Shown one piece after another: positions 53,382-62,107 of a stretch of DNA of 64,000 nucleotides. Location: positions 104,087 to 168,086 of the forward strand of contig NZ_CANMQQ010000011.1 of the NCBI RefSeq assembly GCF_947500045.1, read 5' to 3'. Position 1 is the stretch's first letter. Each line of letters begins with the position of its first letter. The notes below the pieces were generated by a model. The model saw nothing but the letters and a program-made list of their open reading frames with translations. It had not been told where the DNA came from and ran no database searches. This DNA is from an uncultured Ruegeria sp. (GTDB lineage Bacteria > Pseudomonadota > Alphaproteobacteria > Rhodobacterales > Rhodobacteraceae). Both the position numbers and the translations under genes were made by a program.

Positions 53382-53575
53382 ATGGAACAGTGTTTTGTCG
53401 GATTGGACGTATCGAAAGCAGAGACGTCGATTTGCATGTGCGATGAGAATGGTGCCACTGTGCATGCAGTTAAGACAGTGGCGGACCCTGATGTGATCTG
53501 TCAGGCGCTGCGCAAACACCGTGGATTTATTCAATGCGTCGTTCTTGAGACCGGCGCTAGCACCACAAAGGTCAA
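53382..53575 (+). pseudogene. IS110-family transposase, N-terminal fragment
   Basis: About 60 codons from the ATG at 53382, with GGAG upstream, give 'MEQCFVGLDVSKAETSICMC', the first strand of the IS110 DEDD domain with its leading Asp. Homology stops near 'VVLETGA' at the inverted IS6 arm, and the frame then runs through IS6 end sequence into the ABC gene region. It differs from the IS110 copy at 1600, so a second IS110 lineage is involved. Confidence 0.75.
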
Positions 53576-53612
53576 TGGTCAAAAGTTTGCAACAGATCCT
53601 TTCCTCGATCTT

Positions 53613-54686
53613 CTAGCGGTAGATATTCTCACCGCCGTCGTCGAAAATCATCGGGGATTTGCAATTCACCCGCAGAGGAACCTGATCCCCCACCTTGGCC
53701 TTAACCTGCCCGGCGAGTTGAACGGTTGCCTGTTGACCATCTGGTAGCCGCGTATACAGGAGGGTTGTGTCGCCCAACTGTTCGATGACTTCGACGGTGG
53801 GGGACAGGCTTGGGCTCTGGGAGTCCAGTTCAAAGAAATCTGGGCGTAGGCCGATCTCAAAAGGCATGCCACCTTGTCTTGAAGGTGCGGGCAAATCAAC
53901 ACTTGTTCCTGAGAACTGAACCGTCAAACCGTCGCCTGTTCGTTCGTGTCCATCCAATCGCATAAATATCGCCGGTGGCTGGCCCAGAAAACCCGCGACA
54001 AACTTGTTGCGTGGGTGATTGAAGAGATCAAGTGGACTACCCACCTGTTCGATCACGCCCGCATTCATCACCACAATACGGTCTGCCAGCGTCATCGCTT
54101 CAACCTGATCGTGAGTGACATAGATCATCGTCGCATCAAGCTGATTGTGAAGCCGTGCAAGTTCTACCCGCATCTCAACACGCAAGGCAGCGTCCAAATT
54201 AGAGAGCGGCTCATCAAAGAGGAAGATCTTCGGATCGCGAACAATCGCTCGGCCTATTGCGACGCGCTGGCGCTGGCCGCCGGAAAGGGCTTTGGGCCTG
54301 CGGCTTAGATAATCGTCAATCTTCAGAACCTTGGCAGCCGCCAGCACCTTTTCGCGGATTTCGTCTTTGGGGCGCTTTGCGATCTTCATACCAAATCCGA
54401 TGTTTTCGGCGACCGTCATATGCGGGTAAAGCGCGTATGATTGGAACACCATCGCCACATCGCGTTCCTTCGGCAGCAGGCCGGTGACGGATCGCCCATC
54501 GATCTTCAGATCGCCCGAGGTGACCTTTTCCAGCCCTGCGATCGTGCGCATCAGGGTGGACTTGCCACAGCCCGAAGGGCCGACCAGAACGATAAACTCG
54601 CCCGGTTCAACGCTCAGATTGATGTCTCTCAGCGCGTGAAAGTCGCCATAGTGTTTGTCCAGGGAAATGGCTTCGAAAGCGGTCAC
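53613..54686 (-). CDS. Sugar ABC transporter ATPase (UgpC/MalK type)
   Basis: A 357-residue ATPase with Walker A 'GPSGCGKST', Q-loop 'VFQSYALYPHMTVAENIG', signature 'LSGGQRQRVAIGR', Walker B 'IFLFDEPLSNLD' and a C-terminal MalK-like regulatory domain. It serves the adjacent CUT1-type importer. Its stop is only 13 bases from the chimeric IS element, but the C-terminus looks complete. It ends the minus-strand transporter operon. Confidence 0.9.
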   Translation of the reverse strand: MTAFEAISLDKHYGDFHALRDINLSVEPGEFIVLVGPSGCGKSTLMRTIAGLEKVTSGDLKIDGRSVTGLLPKERDVAMVFQSYALYPHMTVAENIGFGMKIAKRPKDEIREKVLAAAKVLKIDDYLSRRPKALSGGQRQRVAIGRAIVRDPKIFLFDEPLSNLDAALRVEMRVELARLHNQLDATMIYVTHDQVEAMTLADRIVVMNAGVIEQVGSPLDLFNHPRNKFVAGFLGQPPAIFMRLDGHERTGDGLTVQFSGTSVDLPAPSRQGGMPFEIGLRPDFFELDSQSPSLSPTVEVIEQLGDTTLLYTRLPDGQQATVQLAGQVKAKVGDQVPLRVNCKSPMIFDDGGENIYR

Positions 54687-54698
54687 TTTGATCGGTCC

Positions 54699-55523
54699 TT
54701 ACTTCACGGCGCCCATGGTCATGCCCGCGATCATCTTCTCGGACAGGATGGCATAGACAAGGATTGTGGGGATGATGACGATGGTCACTCCAGCAAAAAG
54801 ACCAGGCCAGTCGCTGGTGTATTGCATTGCGTTTTGCAGTGAATAGAGGCCCAGCGGCAGGGTGCGGTTTTCCGGACTGTTCAGAATCACCAGCGACAAT
54901 TGGTATTCGTTCCACAGCCAGATGAAATTCAGTATCGCCGCTGTCGCCACGCCCGGCATCGCCATCGGTAGCATCACATAGCGGAAAGTTTGAAAATCGC
55001 TGCACCCATCCAACAGGGATGCCGCCTCAAGCTCTGACGGTAATGAGGCAAAGAACCCGGTCAGCAGGTAGACAGTGAAGGGGATCGAGATCGCAACGAA
55101 CACAATCGTCAGACCGGTCAGGCTGTCGGACAGACGCAGCCATGCGAGGATGCCAAAGATCGGGATAAACAGCATTGGGATCGGGATACCCATACCGATG
55201 ACGAACAGGTTTGTCAGTGCCTCGCGGCCTCGGAACTTGGCACGGCTCAACACATAAGCTGCAGGGGTCGAGACCAGCAGGATCAGGAACACCGACAGGC
55301 AGACGATAACGACCGAGTTCGAAAAGAACTCACCTAACCGCCCGACATTCCAGGCGGTCTCAAAATTCTCCCACCGCAGTTCAGCAGGCGGTTTGAGGCC
55401 GGATCGCAACACCTCGCGCTTGGATTTGAATGCGCTCATCACCACCCACAGGATCGCGGCGACAGTGAAGGCGACCCAAGCCCAGATGGCGATGTAGGCA
55501 GGTAGGCGGCGCAGAAGGGTCAT
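54699..55523 (-). CDS. Sugar ABC transporter permease (CUT1, MalG type)
   Basis: A 274-residue permease with six transmembrane segments, a MalG-like C-terminus and EAA loop 'ELEAASLLDGCSDFQTFRYV'. It forms the inner-membrane channel with the permease at 55527, 3 bases upstream in the transcript. Confidence 0.9.
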   Translation of the reverse strand: MTLLRRLPAYIAIWAWVAFTVAAILWVVMSAFKSKREVLRSGLKPPAELRWENFETAWNVGRLGEFFSNSVVIVCLSVFLILLVSTPAAYVLSRAKFRGREALTNLFVIGMGIPIPMLFIPIFGILAWLRLSDSLTGLTIVFVAISIPFTVYLLTGFFASLPSELEAASLLDGCSDFQTFRYVMLPMAMPGVATAAILNFIWLWNEYQLSLVILNSPENRTLPLGLYSLQNAMQYTSDWPGLFAGVTIVIIPTILVYAILSEKMIAGMTMGAVK

Positions 55524-55526
55524 AGC

Positions 55527-56411
55527 TTAAAACTCCAACTGGTCACGGCGCATCAGACGGCGCACAAGGACAATCAGCGAAAACGCCAGCACGAGCATCA
55601 CCACGCCGATCGCCGTGGCATAGCCCAGCTGATAGATCGGATCGCGTTGTCCGAAGCCCATGATGTAAAGGTAAATCCCCAGCGTATACAGCTGCTGCGG
55701 CACTTGCAGAAAGCCAAAGGCAAAGGGGAACTCGAACATCTTCACCGCGTTGATGATCCAGATAACAAAGGAGATCGTCATCACGTCCCAGATCATCGGC
55801 ACTGTGATGTACCAGAACTTGTGCCAAAGGTTTGCGCCCTCAAGATCGGCAGCCTCGTACATATCCGCCGGAATTTTATCGACGCCTGCCAGCAGCAGGA
55901 TCAGAAAGAATCCGGTAAAAACCCAAACCAGCGCCGCCAGCATTGCCCAGAATATATTATCGGGCGAGGTCCAAAGTGTCTTCCCCGCCCCCTCGAACCC
56001 CAGCGATTTGAGTGAGGTGTTCAGCAGCCCATAGCGCGGATTGTAGATATAGGCCCACATCGCCGACAGCGCGACAACCGAGACGACGTTGGGCAGGAAA
56101 AATACCAGCCGAAACAACTTCTTCCCCCAGATGCCCGAGTTGATCAAAATGGTGTAGAGAAAGGCCAGAAAGAAGACAAAGAAACCACCGACAAACAGTA
56201 GGGCCAACGTGTTGCGGAAGCTTAGCCAAAAGGTCGGGTCGTTCCAAAGGCGGCGATAGTTTCCAAGACCGATGAACTTGGCCTCGGAACCGAAACCGGA
56301 CCATTCGAACAGGCTGGAGTAAAAGGTAAAACCGGTGGGGATTAAGAAAAAGCACAGGTAAACGATCATGGCGGGGGCTACGAAAAGCCCGATAAGTCTT
56401 TTGCCGATCAT
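55527..56411 (-). CDS. Sugar ABC transporter permease (CUT1, MalF type)
   Basis: A 294-residue permease with six hydrophobic segments and EAA loop 'DMYEAADLEGANLWHKFWYI'. It partners the MalG-type permease. The binding-protein gene lies upstream, with a stem-loop in between. Confidence 0.9.
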   Translation of the reverse strand: MIGKRLIGLFVAPAMIVYLCFFLIPTGFTFYSSLFEWSGFGSEAKFIGLGNYRRLWNDPTFWLSFRNTLALLFVGGFFVFFLAFLYTILINSGIWGKKLFRLVFFLPNVVSVVALSAMWAYIYNPRYGLLNTSLKSLGFEGAGKTLWTSPDNIFWAMLAALVWVFTGFFLILLLAGVDKIPADMYEAADLEGANLWHKFWYITVPMIWDVMTISFVIWIINAVKMFEFPFAFGFLQVPQQLYTLGIYLYIMGFGQRDPIYQLGYATAIGVVMLVLAFSLIVLVRRLMRRDQLEF

Positions 56412-56435
56412 GTGTCCACCCTGTCTTGTATTTAG

Positions 56436-56457
56436 CCGGCCCCGGTTTCAGGGCCGG
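56436..56457 (-). other. RNA stem-loop after the sugar-binding protein gene
   Basis: CCGGCCC (56436-56442) and GGGCCGG (56451-56457) form a 7-bp GC stem with an 8-base loop, 16 bases after the binding-protein stop on the minus strand. No U-run follows in the transcript direction. Confidence 0.6.
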
Positions 56458-56472
56458 TTTTTGATGCTGAAA

Positions 56473-57750
56473 TCAGCGATTTTCCCAGTAGCCTTTGGTC
56501 TGTTCGACCATGCCGTTGATAAACTCATCGGCCGTGATCTGGCCTAGGAACACCTTGTTGTGCATCGCTTCATAGATGTTGCTGGAATAATCCGCGTAAG
56601 CAACCTTGAGGCCCAGATTTTCAGACAGCAGGCTTGTGGCATTCGCCACAGCTTCGCGACTGTCTGAGATTACGTCGGCCCATTCGACCGAGGCATTGGC
56701 CACACCGATCAACGCGTCATCGGCCATCTTTTGCTGGGCTGATTTACTGAGCGCGAATCTGATGAAGTCCTGCGCCGCTTCGGCATCTTCGGCCCCTTCG
56801 GGGACGGCAAAGCTCACCGCGTAGATGATGGTGTCGTTCACATTCCCTTTGCCGCCTTCGACCATTGGGAAGTTCATCGCTCCCCATTCGAAACCTTCCT
56901 CGACCTGTTCAGCTAACTCAATGGGCAGCCACGAGCCTACCAACTCGGTCGCGGTTTCGCCGAACGCTAAAGTCTGCTGACCCGCAGGCCACTGATAGCC
57001 CCTGCTTTCCTCGGGGATCAGACCATCAGCCCATAGGGCTGCCTCAAGCTCCAGAGCCTGACTCACAGCCGGGTCACGCCAAGTTTCGCCAGTCTTGTCC
57101 TCGGCGGCTTTCAGCAAAAAATCAGGACCTGCGATCCGTGCCAACAGGTAGTTGAGCCAATTGATGTTATAGAAGGCGATGTCGCTTTCTACCGCAATTG
57201 CGTTCACGCCACTGTCTTTGACGGCCTTCATCGCATCCACATAGCCAGCCCAGGTCGAGGGGATCTCGGACACACCGGCGTCGCGCAGTTGGGCAGCGTT
57301 GTAAAAAATCTGATAGGTGTAGAAGGCGTAGGGCAACTGACCGACCGAGCCGTTCAATTCGGCATTGGCCAGAAGTGCAGGATAAAACGCATCGCCCACA
57401 GTACCGCCATCGGGTGAATCCGAGGCCACAAGACCATCCAGCGGAACTGCTGCGCCTTGCCCAACCAGACCGCCATTCAGGCCATCCATGTCCGCGTCCA
57501 TCAGGTCAATACTTGTACCACCGGCCAGTGCATTTCGCACAGTTGTCTGGTTCTGACGCCCATTCCAGACCACATTGAACGTTACATCAGGGTTTGCCGC
57601 ACTGTATTCATCCATCAGAGCTTTCAAAACCTGCGCCTGCGGTTCGGGCTCGTTCCAGAAAGACCAATAGGTGATTTCGGTTTCAGCAAAAGCCACGCTG
57701 GCGGTCAAGCCAGCGATCAGGCTCAGGCCAGAAAGTTTGATGTGAGACAC
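56473..57750 (-). CDS. Sugar ABC transporter binding protein (CUT1 family)
   Basis: A GTG start at 57750 is preceded by GGGAGGA and gives 425 residues with a signal peptide ending near 'ASVAFAE'. The mature protein is a family 1 sugar binder ('EITYWSFWNEPEPQAQVLKAL', then 'GGTSIDLMDADMDGLNGGLV'). It should bind the island's substrate, by context N-acetylgalactosamine or a galactosamine-containing oligosaccharide, in the periplasm. A palindromic operator candidate lies 59 bases upstream of the start. Confidence 0.87.
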   Translation of the reverse strand: MSHIKLSGLSLIAGLTASVAFAETEITYWSFWNEPEPQAQVLKALMDEYSAANPDVTFNVVWNGRQNQTTVRNALAGGTSIDLMDADMDGLNGGLVGQGAAVPLDGLVASDSPDGGTVGDAFYPALLANAELNGSVGQLPYAFYTYQIFYNAAQLRDAGVSEIPSTWAGYVDAMKAVKDSGVNAIAVESDIAFYNINWLNYLLARIAGPDFLLKAAEDKTGETWRDPAVSQALELEAALWADGLIPEESRGYQWPAGQQTLAFGETATELVGSWLPIELAEQVEEGFEWGAMNFPMVEGGKGNVNDTIIYAVSFAVPEGAEDAEAAQDFIRFALSKSAQQKMADDALIGVANASVEWADVISDSREAVANATSLLSENLGLKVAYADYSSNIYEAMHNKVFLGQITADEFINGMVEQTKGYWENR

Positions 57751-57808
57751 AAGAATTCCTCCCTCTAGGTTACGCCAGTGACGACGATCTCGAATCGCAC
57801 ATTAGGGT

Positions 57809-57827
57809 GCTAAATGTAGTTTAGCAA
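57809..57827. promoter_or_regulatory. Palindromic operator candidate between binding-protein and regulator genes
   Basis: TGCTAAA and TTTAGCA (57809-57815 and 57821-57827) are perfect 7-bp arms with a 5-base spacer. A further half-site TTTAGC occurs at 57852. The site lies between the divergent transporter and regulator genes and is a natural target for the regulator at 57939. Confidence 0.55.
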
Positions 57828-57938
57828 CATTTCTTGAGCTTTACATACTTATTTAGCGCCATATTGGTAGTTGTCTTTCTCGATAGTTCCGATAATGTAG
57901 TTTTGCTGATATATGTGACGCACTGAAAGGGGCACCCG

Positions 57939-58802
57939 TTGGCAGAGAGCGCGGATATTTTGAACCAAATCAAAAGCGACCTCCCGGAATTGTCGCGCGC
58001 ATTGCGTAGTGTGGCCGAATTCCTGCTGGCCAACCCAACCCAGTTCATTCGCCAGCCTCTTCGTGAGTTATCCGAGACCATCCGCGTCAGTGAGCCCAGT
58101 CTGATCCGGTTTGCCCGCCGCTATGGCTTCAGAGGCCTTCCCGACCTGCGCATCGCAGTTGCAATGGCGCTGGCCGCCCATGAAAGCGGTAGCAGCGCCG
58201 AGATTGAGCCAACCATTCACGACAAGGAGGTCGTGAACAAACGGGCAAAACGCGCCGTGGCCGCGCTGGCGGCTGACCTGATTGCGGATGACCAGTCCAT
58301 ATTGCTCGATTCCGGCTCGACTGTGCAGTTCATGGCGGAGCACTTGAAAAGCGCGCCATCGAAAGTGCTGATGACCACTGGGCTGAACTTGATGCTGGCC
58401 TTGCATGACTGTCCCCAGCATCAGTTGATGCTGACTGGTGGTGTGTTGCGACAGAATGCTATGTCACTTAGCGGTCGATTGGTCGAGGCTACGCTAGAGA
58501 CTATGTCATTCGACACCGTCCTGCTGGGCGCTGACCGGGTGGACCCGGCGCTTGGCCTGTCAACCTTTAGCGAGGAAGAGGCGCATCTGAACCGCGCCAT
58601 GATCCGATCCAGCCGCCGTGTCATTGTTCTGGCCGACGCTAGCAAGTTCGGCGCGACCAAACTGCACCGCATCTGCGACCTATCCAAGGTAGATGCCATC
58701 GTGTCTGACGCCTCGATGCCAACTGAAATGCAACAGGAATTGCGCAGTAAGGATGTCCGGCTTCACCTCGCCGACATAGCCGAAACTGCCCAAACATCAT
58801 AA
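57939..58802 (+). CDS. Hybrid regulator: RpiR-type HTH with DeoR-type sensor domain
   Basis: A TTG start at 57939 has AAAGGGG before it and gives 287 residues. Residues about 10-75 read as an RpiR-type helix-turn-helix ('ALRSVAEFLLANPTQFIRQP', 'LSETIRVSEPSLIRFARRYG', 'FRGLPDLRIAVAMAL'), not the short DeoR winged helix. From about residue 100 it is a DeoR-C/AgaR sensor: 'LLDSGSTVQFMAEHL', 'LMLTGGVLRQNAMSLSG', 'FDTVLLGADRVDPALGLST', 'VIVLADASKFG'. RpiR proteins normally carry a SIS domain instead. It probably senses an amino-sugar phosphate and controls both directions of the aga-type island. Confidence 0.78.
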   Translation: MAESADILNQIKSDLPELSRALRSVAEFLLANPTQFIRQPLRELSETIRVSEPSLIRFARRYGFRGLPDLRIAVAMALAAHESGSSAEIEPTIHDKEVVNKRAKRAVAALAADLIADDQSILLDSGSTVQFMAEHLKSAPSKVLMTTGLNLMLALHDCPQHQLMLTGGVLRQNAMSLSGRLVEATLETMSFDTVLLGADRVDPALGLSTFSEEEAHLNRAMIRSSRRVIVLADASKFGATKLHRICDLSKVDAIVSDASMPTEMQQELRSKDVRLHLADIAETAQTS

Positions 58803-58820
58803 ACCGAACGGACATACCTC

Positions 58821-59909
58821 ATGAGTGCAAACACTTGGGCAACAGAAACGGAAATTGCCGCGCAGCCTGAAATTTGGGCAGCTTGGTCAAATATCCTGCC
58901 TGGAATTGCAGCTGATATCTCGGGCTGGATCGCTGAACGCCGCCCGGATGTGATCTGGCTGACGGGTGCGGGCACCTCAGCCTTTATCGGGGATGCGCTG
59001 GCCGTGTATCTGAACGGCCGCCTGAACGACATTCCGGTGCGCAATGTGCCGTCAACTGATCTGGTGGCGCGACCTGGTGATTTTCTGAAGGCAGGGGTGC
59101 GACCACTGGTAGTATCCTTTGGTCGGTCAGGAAACAGTTCCGAGACTCTGGGCACGTTAGACCTGCTGGAGCGCGACTGCCCAAAGGCGGATCGCTTGAA
59201 CATCACCTGCAACGCCGACAGCGCTTTGGCCACGCGTGCGCATCCCGGACCAGGAGAGCAAAAGATAATCGTGCTGCCCGATGCCTGCCACGACCAGGGT
59301 TTTGCGATGACCTCCAGCTACACCACCATGCTGTTGACCGCTTTGGCCTGCATGTCCGGCGTTTCCGAGGACGATATTTCGGGCAATATAACTACGCTGG
59401 CCCGGGCCGCACGCGAGGTGTTGCAATCCGTGCCTGACCTGCCACGCCCGGCGCGGGCAGTGTTTCTGGGGTCGGGGCCGTATCTTGGCACTGCTCGGGA
59501 ATCGGCGCTGAAGGTGCTGGAACTTGCCGCTGGTCAGGTGGTGACGGCTTGGGACAGTACCCTTGGATTCCGCCACGGCCCCAAGGCGATCACAGATGAT
59601 CAGACCACGGTGTTCGTATTCCTATCTTCGGACCCGCTAACCCGCAAATATGACGACGACATTGTGACCGAACTGCGCAGCCAGTTCCCGGATACGCGGA
59701 CCGTCAGCATCGGCGATCCTGATGTCGGAGCGAACCCCGACCTGAGCATACCCACTGGCTTGCCCGATGTCTGGAACACCGCACTTTATGTGCTGGTGGC
59801 GCAAGTGCTGTCAGTGGCGTGGTCGAAATCTCTGGGCCTGAACGTGGACAATCCATTCGAGGGTGGCAATCTCAGCCGGGTGGTCAGCCATGTCCGCCTC
59901 TACGTCTGA
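58821..59909 (+). CDS. agaS: AgaS-type SIS-domain isomerase/deaminase
   Basis: The 362-residue protein has two SIS domains. Marks are 'VIWLTGAGTSAFIGDALAVYL' and 'LVVSFGRSGNSSETLGTL' in the first and 'VFLGSGPYLGTARESALKVLE' with 'GFRHGPKAIT' in the second. AgaS proteins deaminate and isomerise galactosamine-6-phosphate to tagatose-6-phosphate in the cytoplasm. It lies 18 bases after the regulator and overlaps the kinase gene by 20 bases. Confidence 0.85.
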   Translation: MSANTWATETEIAAQPEIWAAWSNILPGIAADISGWIAERRPDVIWLTGAGTSAFIGDALAVYLNGRLNDIPVRNVPSTDLVARPGDFLKAGVRPLVVSFGRSGNSSETLGTLDLLERDCPKADRLNITCNADSALATRAHPGPGEQKIIVLPDACHDQGFAMTSSYTTMLLTALACMSGVSEDDISGNITTLARAAREVLQSVPDLPRPARAVFLGSGPYLGTARESALKVLELAAGQVVTAWDSTLGFRHGPKAITDDQTTVFVFLSSDPLTRKYDDDIVTELRSQFPDTRTVSIGDPDVGANPDLSIPTGLPDVWNTALYVLVAQVLSVAWSKSLGLNVDNPFEGGNLSRVVSHVRLYV

Positions 59910-60822
59910 CGCGGCCTGGGGCGGCATTGATCTTGGGGGCACCAAGATCGAAGCGACGCTGTTCGACAGCAACCTGACCGCTCTCGCCTCGCGCCGCATA
60001 CCCACACCACGGCAAAGCTATGCCGACCTACTGGAGGCACTGACCGCCGAAATCACATGGCTGAGGGTGGCATCCGGGCAACCCGACCTACCAGTGGGTA
60101 TCGGCATTCCGGGCCTGATCGATCCGATCACGGGACAATCGGTCACCGCCAACCTGCCAGCCAACGGCATGCCATTGGGGAACGATCTGAAGGCGCGAAA
60201 CGGCGGCTTCATCCGCCTAGCCAACGATTGCAAGTGTTTCGCCCTTTCGGAGGCGATTGGCGGCGCGGGGGAGGGCTATCACACGGTGTTCGGCCTGATC
60301 CTCGGCACCGGGCTTGGTGGCGGTGTTGTGGTTGACGGCGCGTTGTTGCCCGGGCCGAATGTTCTAGCGGGCGAGATCGGGCATGCCGCTCTACCCGCCC
60401 CAATTATGGCGCGTTACAACCTGCCAATCCTGCCCTGCGGTTGTGGCCGCCAGGGTTGTTTCGAGACCTTTTTGTGCGGCACAGGCATGACACGACTAGC
60501 CAAGACGCTCGCTGGCGCGCCCCTCACCGCGCCCGAGGTTGTAGCGGCGACAGCCCAAGGGGACGAAACAGCCGCGCATATCCTTGATGTTTGGCTTCAG
60601 ATCGCCGGGGAGCTTTTGCATAGCCTGCAACTGCATATCGATCCCGATTGCATCGTGCTAGGCGGCGGACTGAGCAATATCGAAGGGCTGGAACACAATC
60701 TTGCTGACGCGTTGGCAAGTGTTGCTCTTCCCGGCTTGCGCGCCCCCCTTATCTGCAAACCTAAATTCGGCGATAGCAGCGGAGCGCGTGGGGCCGCGTT
60801 GCTGGTCCGCCCGGATGCTTGA
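59890..60822 (+). CDS. ROK-family amino-sugar kinase
   Basis: The ATG at 59890 ('MSASTSDAAWGGIDLGGTK') is the best start and gives 310 residues. The ATP motif 'GGIDLGGTKIEATLFD', 'LGTGLGGGVVVDG', the ROK zinc motif 'LPCGCGRQGCFE' and catalytic Asp in 'RLANDCKCFALSEA' are all present. By context it phosphorylates N-acetylgalactosamine (or N-acetylglucosamine) delivered by the ABC importer, which unlike a PTS brings in free sugar and so needs a kinase. Confidence 0.85.
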   Translation: MSASTSDAAWGGIDLGGTKIEATLFDSNLTALASRRIPTPRQSYADLLEALTAEITWLRVASGQPDLPVGIGIPGLIDPITGQSVTANLPANGMPLGNDLKARNGGFIRLANDCKCFALSEAIGGAGEGYHTVFGLILGTGLGGGVVVDGALLPGPNVLAGEIGHAALPAPIMARYNLPILPCGCGRQGCFETFLCGTGMTRLAKTLAGAPLTAPEVVAATAQGDETAAHILDVWLQIAGELLHSLQLHIDPDCIVLGGGLSNIEGLEHNLADALASVALPGLRAPLICKPKFGDSSGARGAALLVRPDA

Positions 60823-60837
60823 AATGGAAACGAACCC

Positions 60838-62094
60838 ATGAGCTTTTTTGCCGACCTGAATGCACGCAATCGCGGCAGTGAACCCGTTGCGATCCCCTCG
60901 GTTTGTTCGGCACAGCCGGATGTGTTACGGGCCTCCCTTTTGCTGGCACAAGAATTGCAGCGCCCGGTTCTGATTGAAGCGACCAGTAATCAGGTCAATC
61001 AATTCGGCGGCTATACTGGTATGCAGCCTGCCGATTTCATTCGCTTTGTGAATGACATCGCGCAACAGGCCGATATCGATCCGGCACTGTTTCATTTTGG
61101 CGGCGACCACCTTGGTCCTCAAGCCTGGCGCAGTGAGCCCGCCGACAGGGCCATGGCAAAGGCCGAAGATCTGATGCACGCCTATGTGCAGGCCGGGTTT
61201 ACTAAGATCCACCTCGATTGTTCCGAAGGCTGCGCCGGTGAGCCCGCACAAGTCGACGACCAGACTTCGGCCACCCGCGCCGCCCATCTGGCCGCCGTGT
61301 GCGAAGCCGCAGCCCCTGATCCCGAGCGCCTGTCCTATGTAATAGGAACCGAGGTGCCTCCGCCCGGCGGCGCGCGCACCGACGAAGAGGGCCAGGGCAT
61401 CACACCAACCGATCCGGCGCATGCGCGCAAGACGCTGGACACCCATCTTGCCGCATTCAAGGCGGCAGGAGTGGCCCAGGCATGGCCCCGCGTTATCGGG
61501 CTAGTGGTGCAGCCGGGACTGGAGTTTTCTGCCACCCATATCGACCATTTCGACCGATCCGCGTCCGATCACCTGTCGCAAGCGCTGTCAGGAGTTCCAC
61601 ATATCTGTTTCGAGGCGCATTCGACCGACTACCAGCACCCAGAGGTCTACCCTGACCTCGCCGCGCGGCATTTCAGCGTTCTCAAGGTCGGTCCTGCGCT
61701 AACTTTTGCGTACCGGCAAGCGCTTTATTCGCTGGATCATCTGCGGGCGTTGCTGCTCAAAGACGGCACCAACCTGATGAAACAAATGGAGCAGGTCATG
61801 TTGGATCAACCCGGATATTGGCAAAAACACTATGCCGGAACACCAGTTGAACTACGCCTGCAACGGCATTTCGGCTATGCTGACCGCATCCGATACTACT
61901 GGCCGGATGCCAAGGTACAGCAGGCGGTTGCCGCTCTGTTTTCTGCCCTCGGGCCGAAACGACCGCCCGCGCCGGTGCTGGAACAATGCTTTGACACGCA
62001 AGTCATCTCTCGCGCCGAAGCGCTTGGCGAAGACTGGGCGAAGGCACTTGTCCTTGCACAGGTTCATCAAGCTCTGCGTCCCTATTTCTTCTAA
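60838..62094 (+). CDS. agaZ: D-tagatose-bisphosphate aldolase class II non-catalytic subunit / AgaZ (KbaZ/GatZ family)
   Basis: A complete 418-residue member of the GatZ/KbaZ family: 'VLIEATSNQVNQFGGYTGM', 'FHFGGDHLGPQAWR', 'FTKIHLDCSEGC', 'VIGTEVPPPGGA', 'ICFEAHSTDYQHPEVY'. In enterobacteria it supports the aldolase KbaY. In other proteobacterial aga loci AgaZ has been proposed to act as a tagatose-6-phosphate kinase. The catalytic aldolase (AgaY/KbaY) is not encoded here. It sits between the ROK kinase and the deacetylase genes, 15 and 13 bases apart. Confidence 0.88.
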   Translation: MSFFADLNARNRGSEPVAIPSVCSAQPDVLRASLLLAQELQRPVLIEATSNQVNQFGGYTGMQPADFIRFVNDIAQQADIDPALFHFGGDHLGPQAWRSEPADRAMAKAEDLMHAYVQAGFTKIHLDCSEGCAGEPAQVDDQTSATRAAHLAAVCEAAAPDPERLSYVIGTEVPPPGGARTDEEGQGITPTDPAHARKTLDTHLAAFKAAGVAQAWPRVIGLVVQPGLEFSATHIDHFDRSASDHLSQALSGVPHICFEAHSTDYQHPEVYPDLAARHFSVLKVGPALTFAYRQALYSLDHLRALLLKDGTNLMKQMEQVMLDQPGYWQKHYAGTPVELRLQRHFGYADRIRYYWPDAKVQQAVAALFSALGPKRPPAPVLEQCFDTQVISRAEALGEDWAKALVLAQVHQALRPYFF

Positions 62095-62107
62095 AAAGGG
62101 ACGGCGT

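Larger units (their letters stand above)
52996..53599. mobile_element. 604-bp chimeric IS6/IS110 element with 47-bp inverted ends
   Basis: The left arm 52996-53042 and right arm 53553-53599 are inverted copies, identical at 44 of 47 positions by my alignment, both beginning GGATCTGTTGCAAACTTT from the outside. Each arm is the left end of an IS6-type element. Inside are a truncated IS6 transposase start and an IS110 transposase start. The element ends 13 bases from the stop of the aga-island ABC ATPase gene. No target duplication was seen. It could be a deletion product, or a non-autonomous unit mobilisable in trans. Confidence 0.75.
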
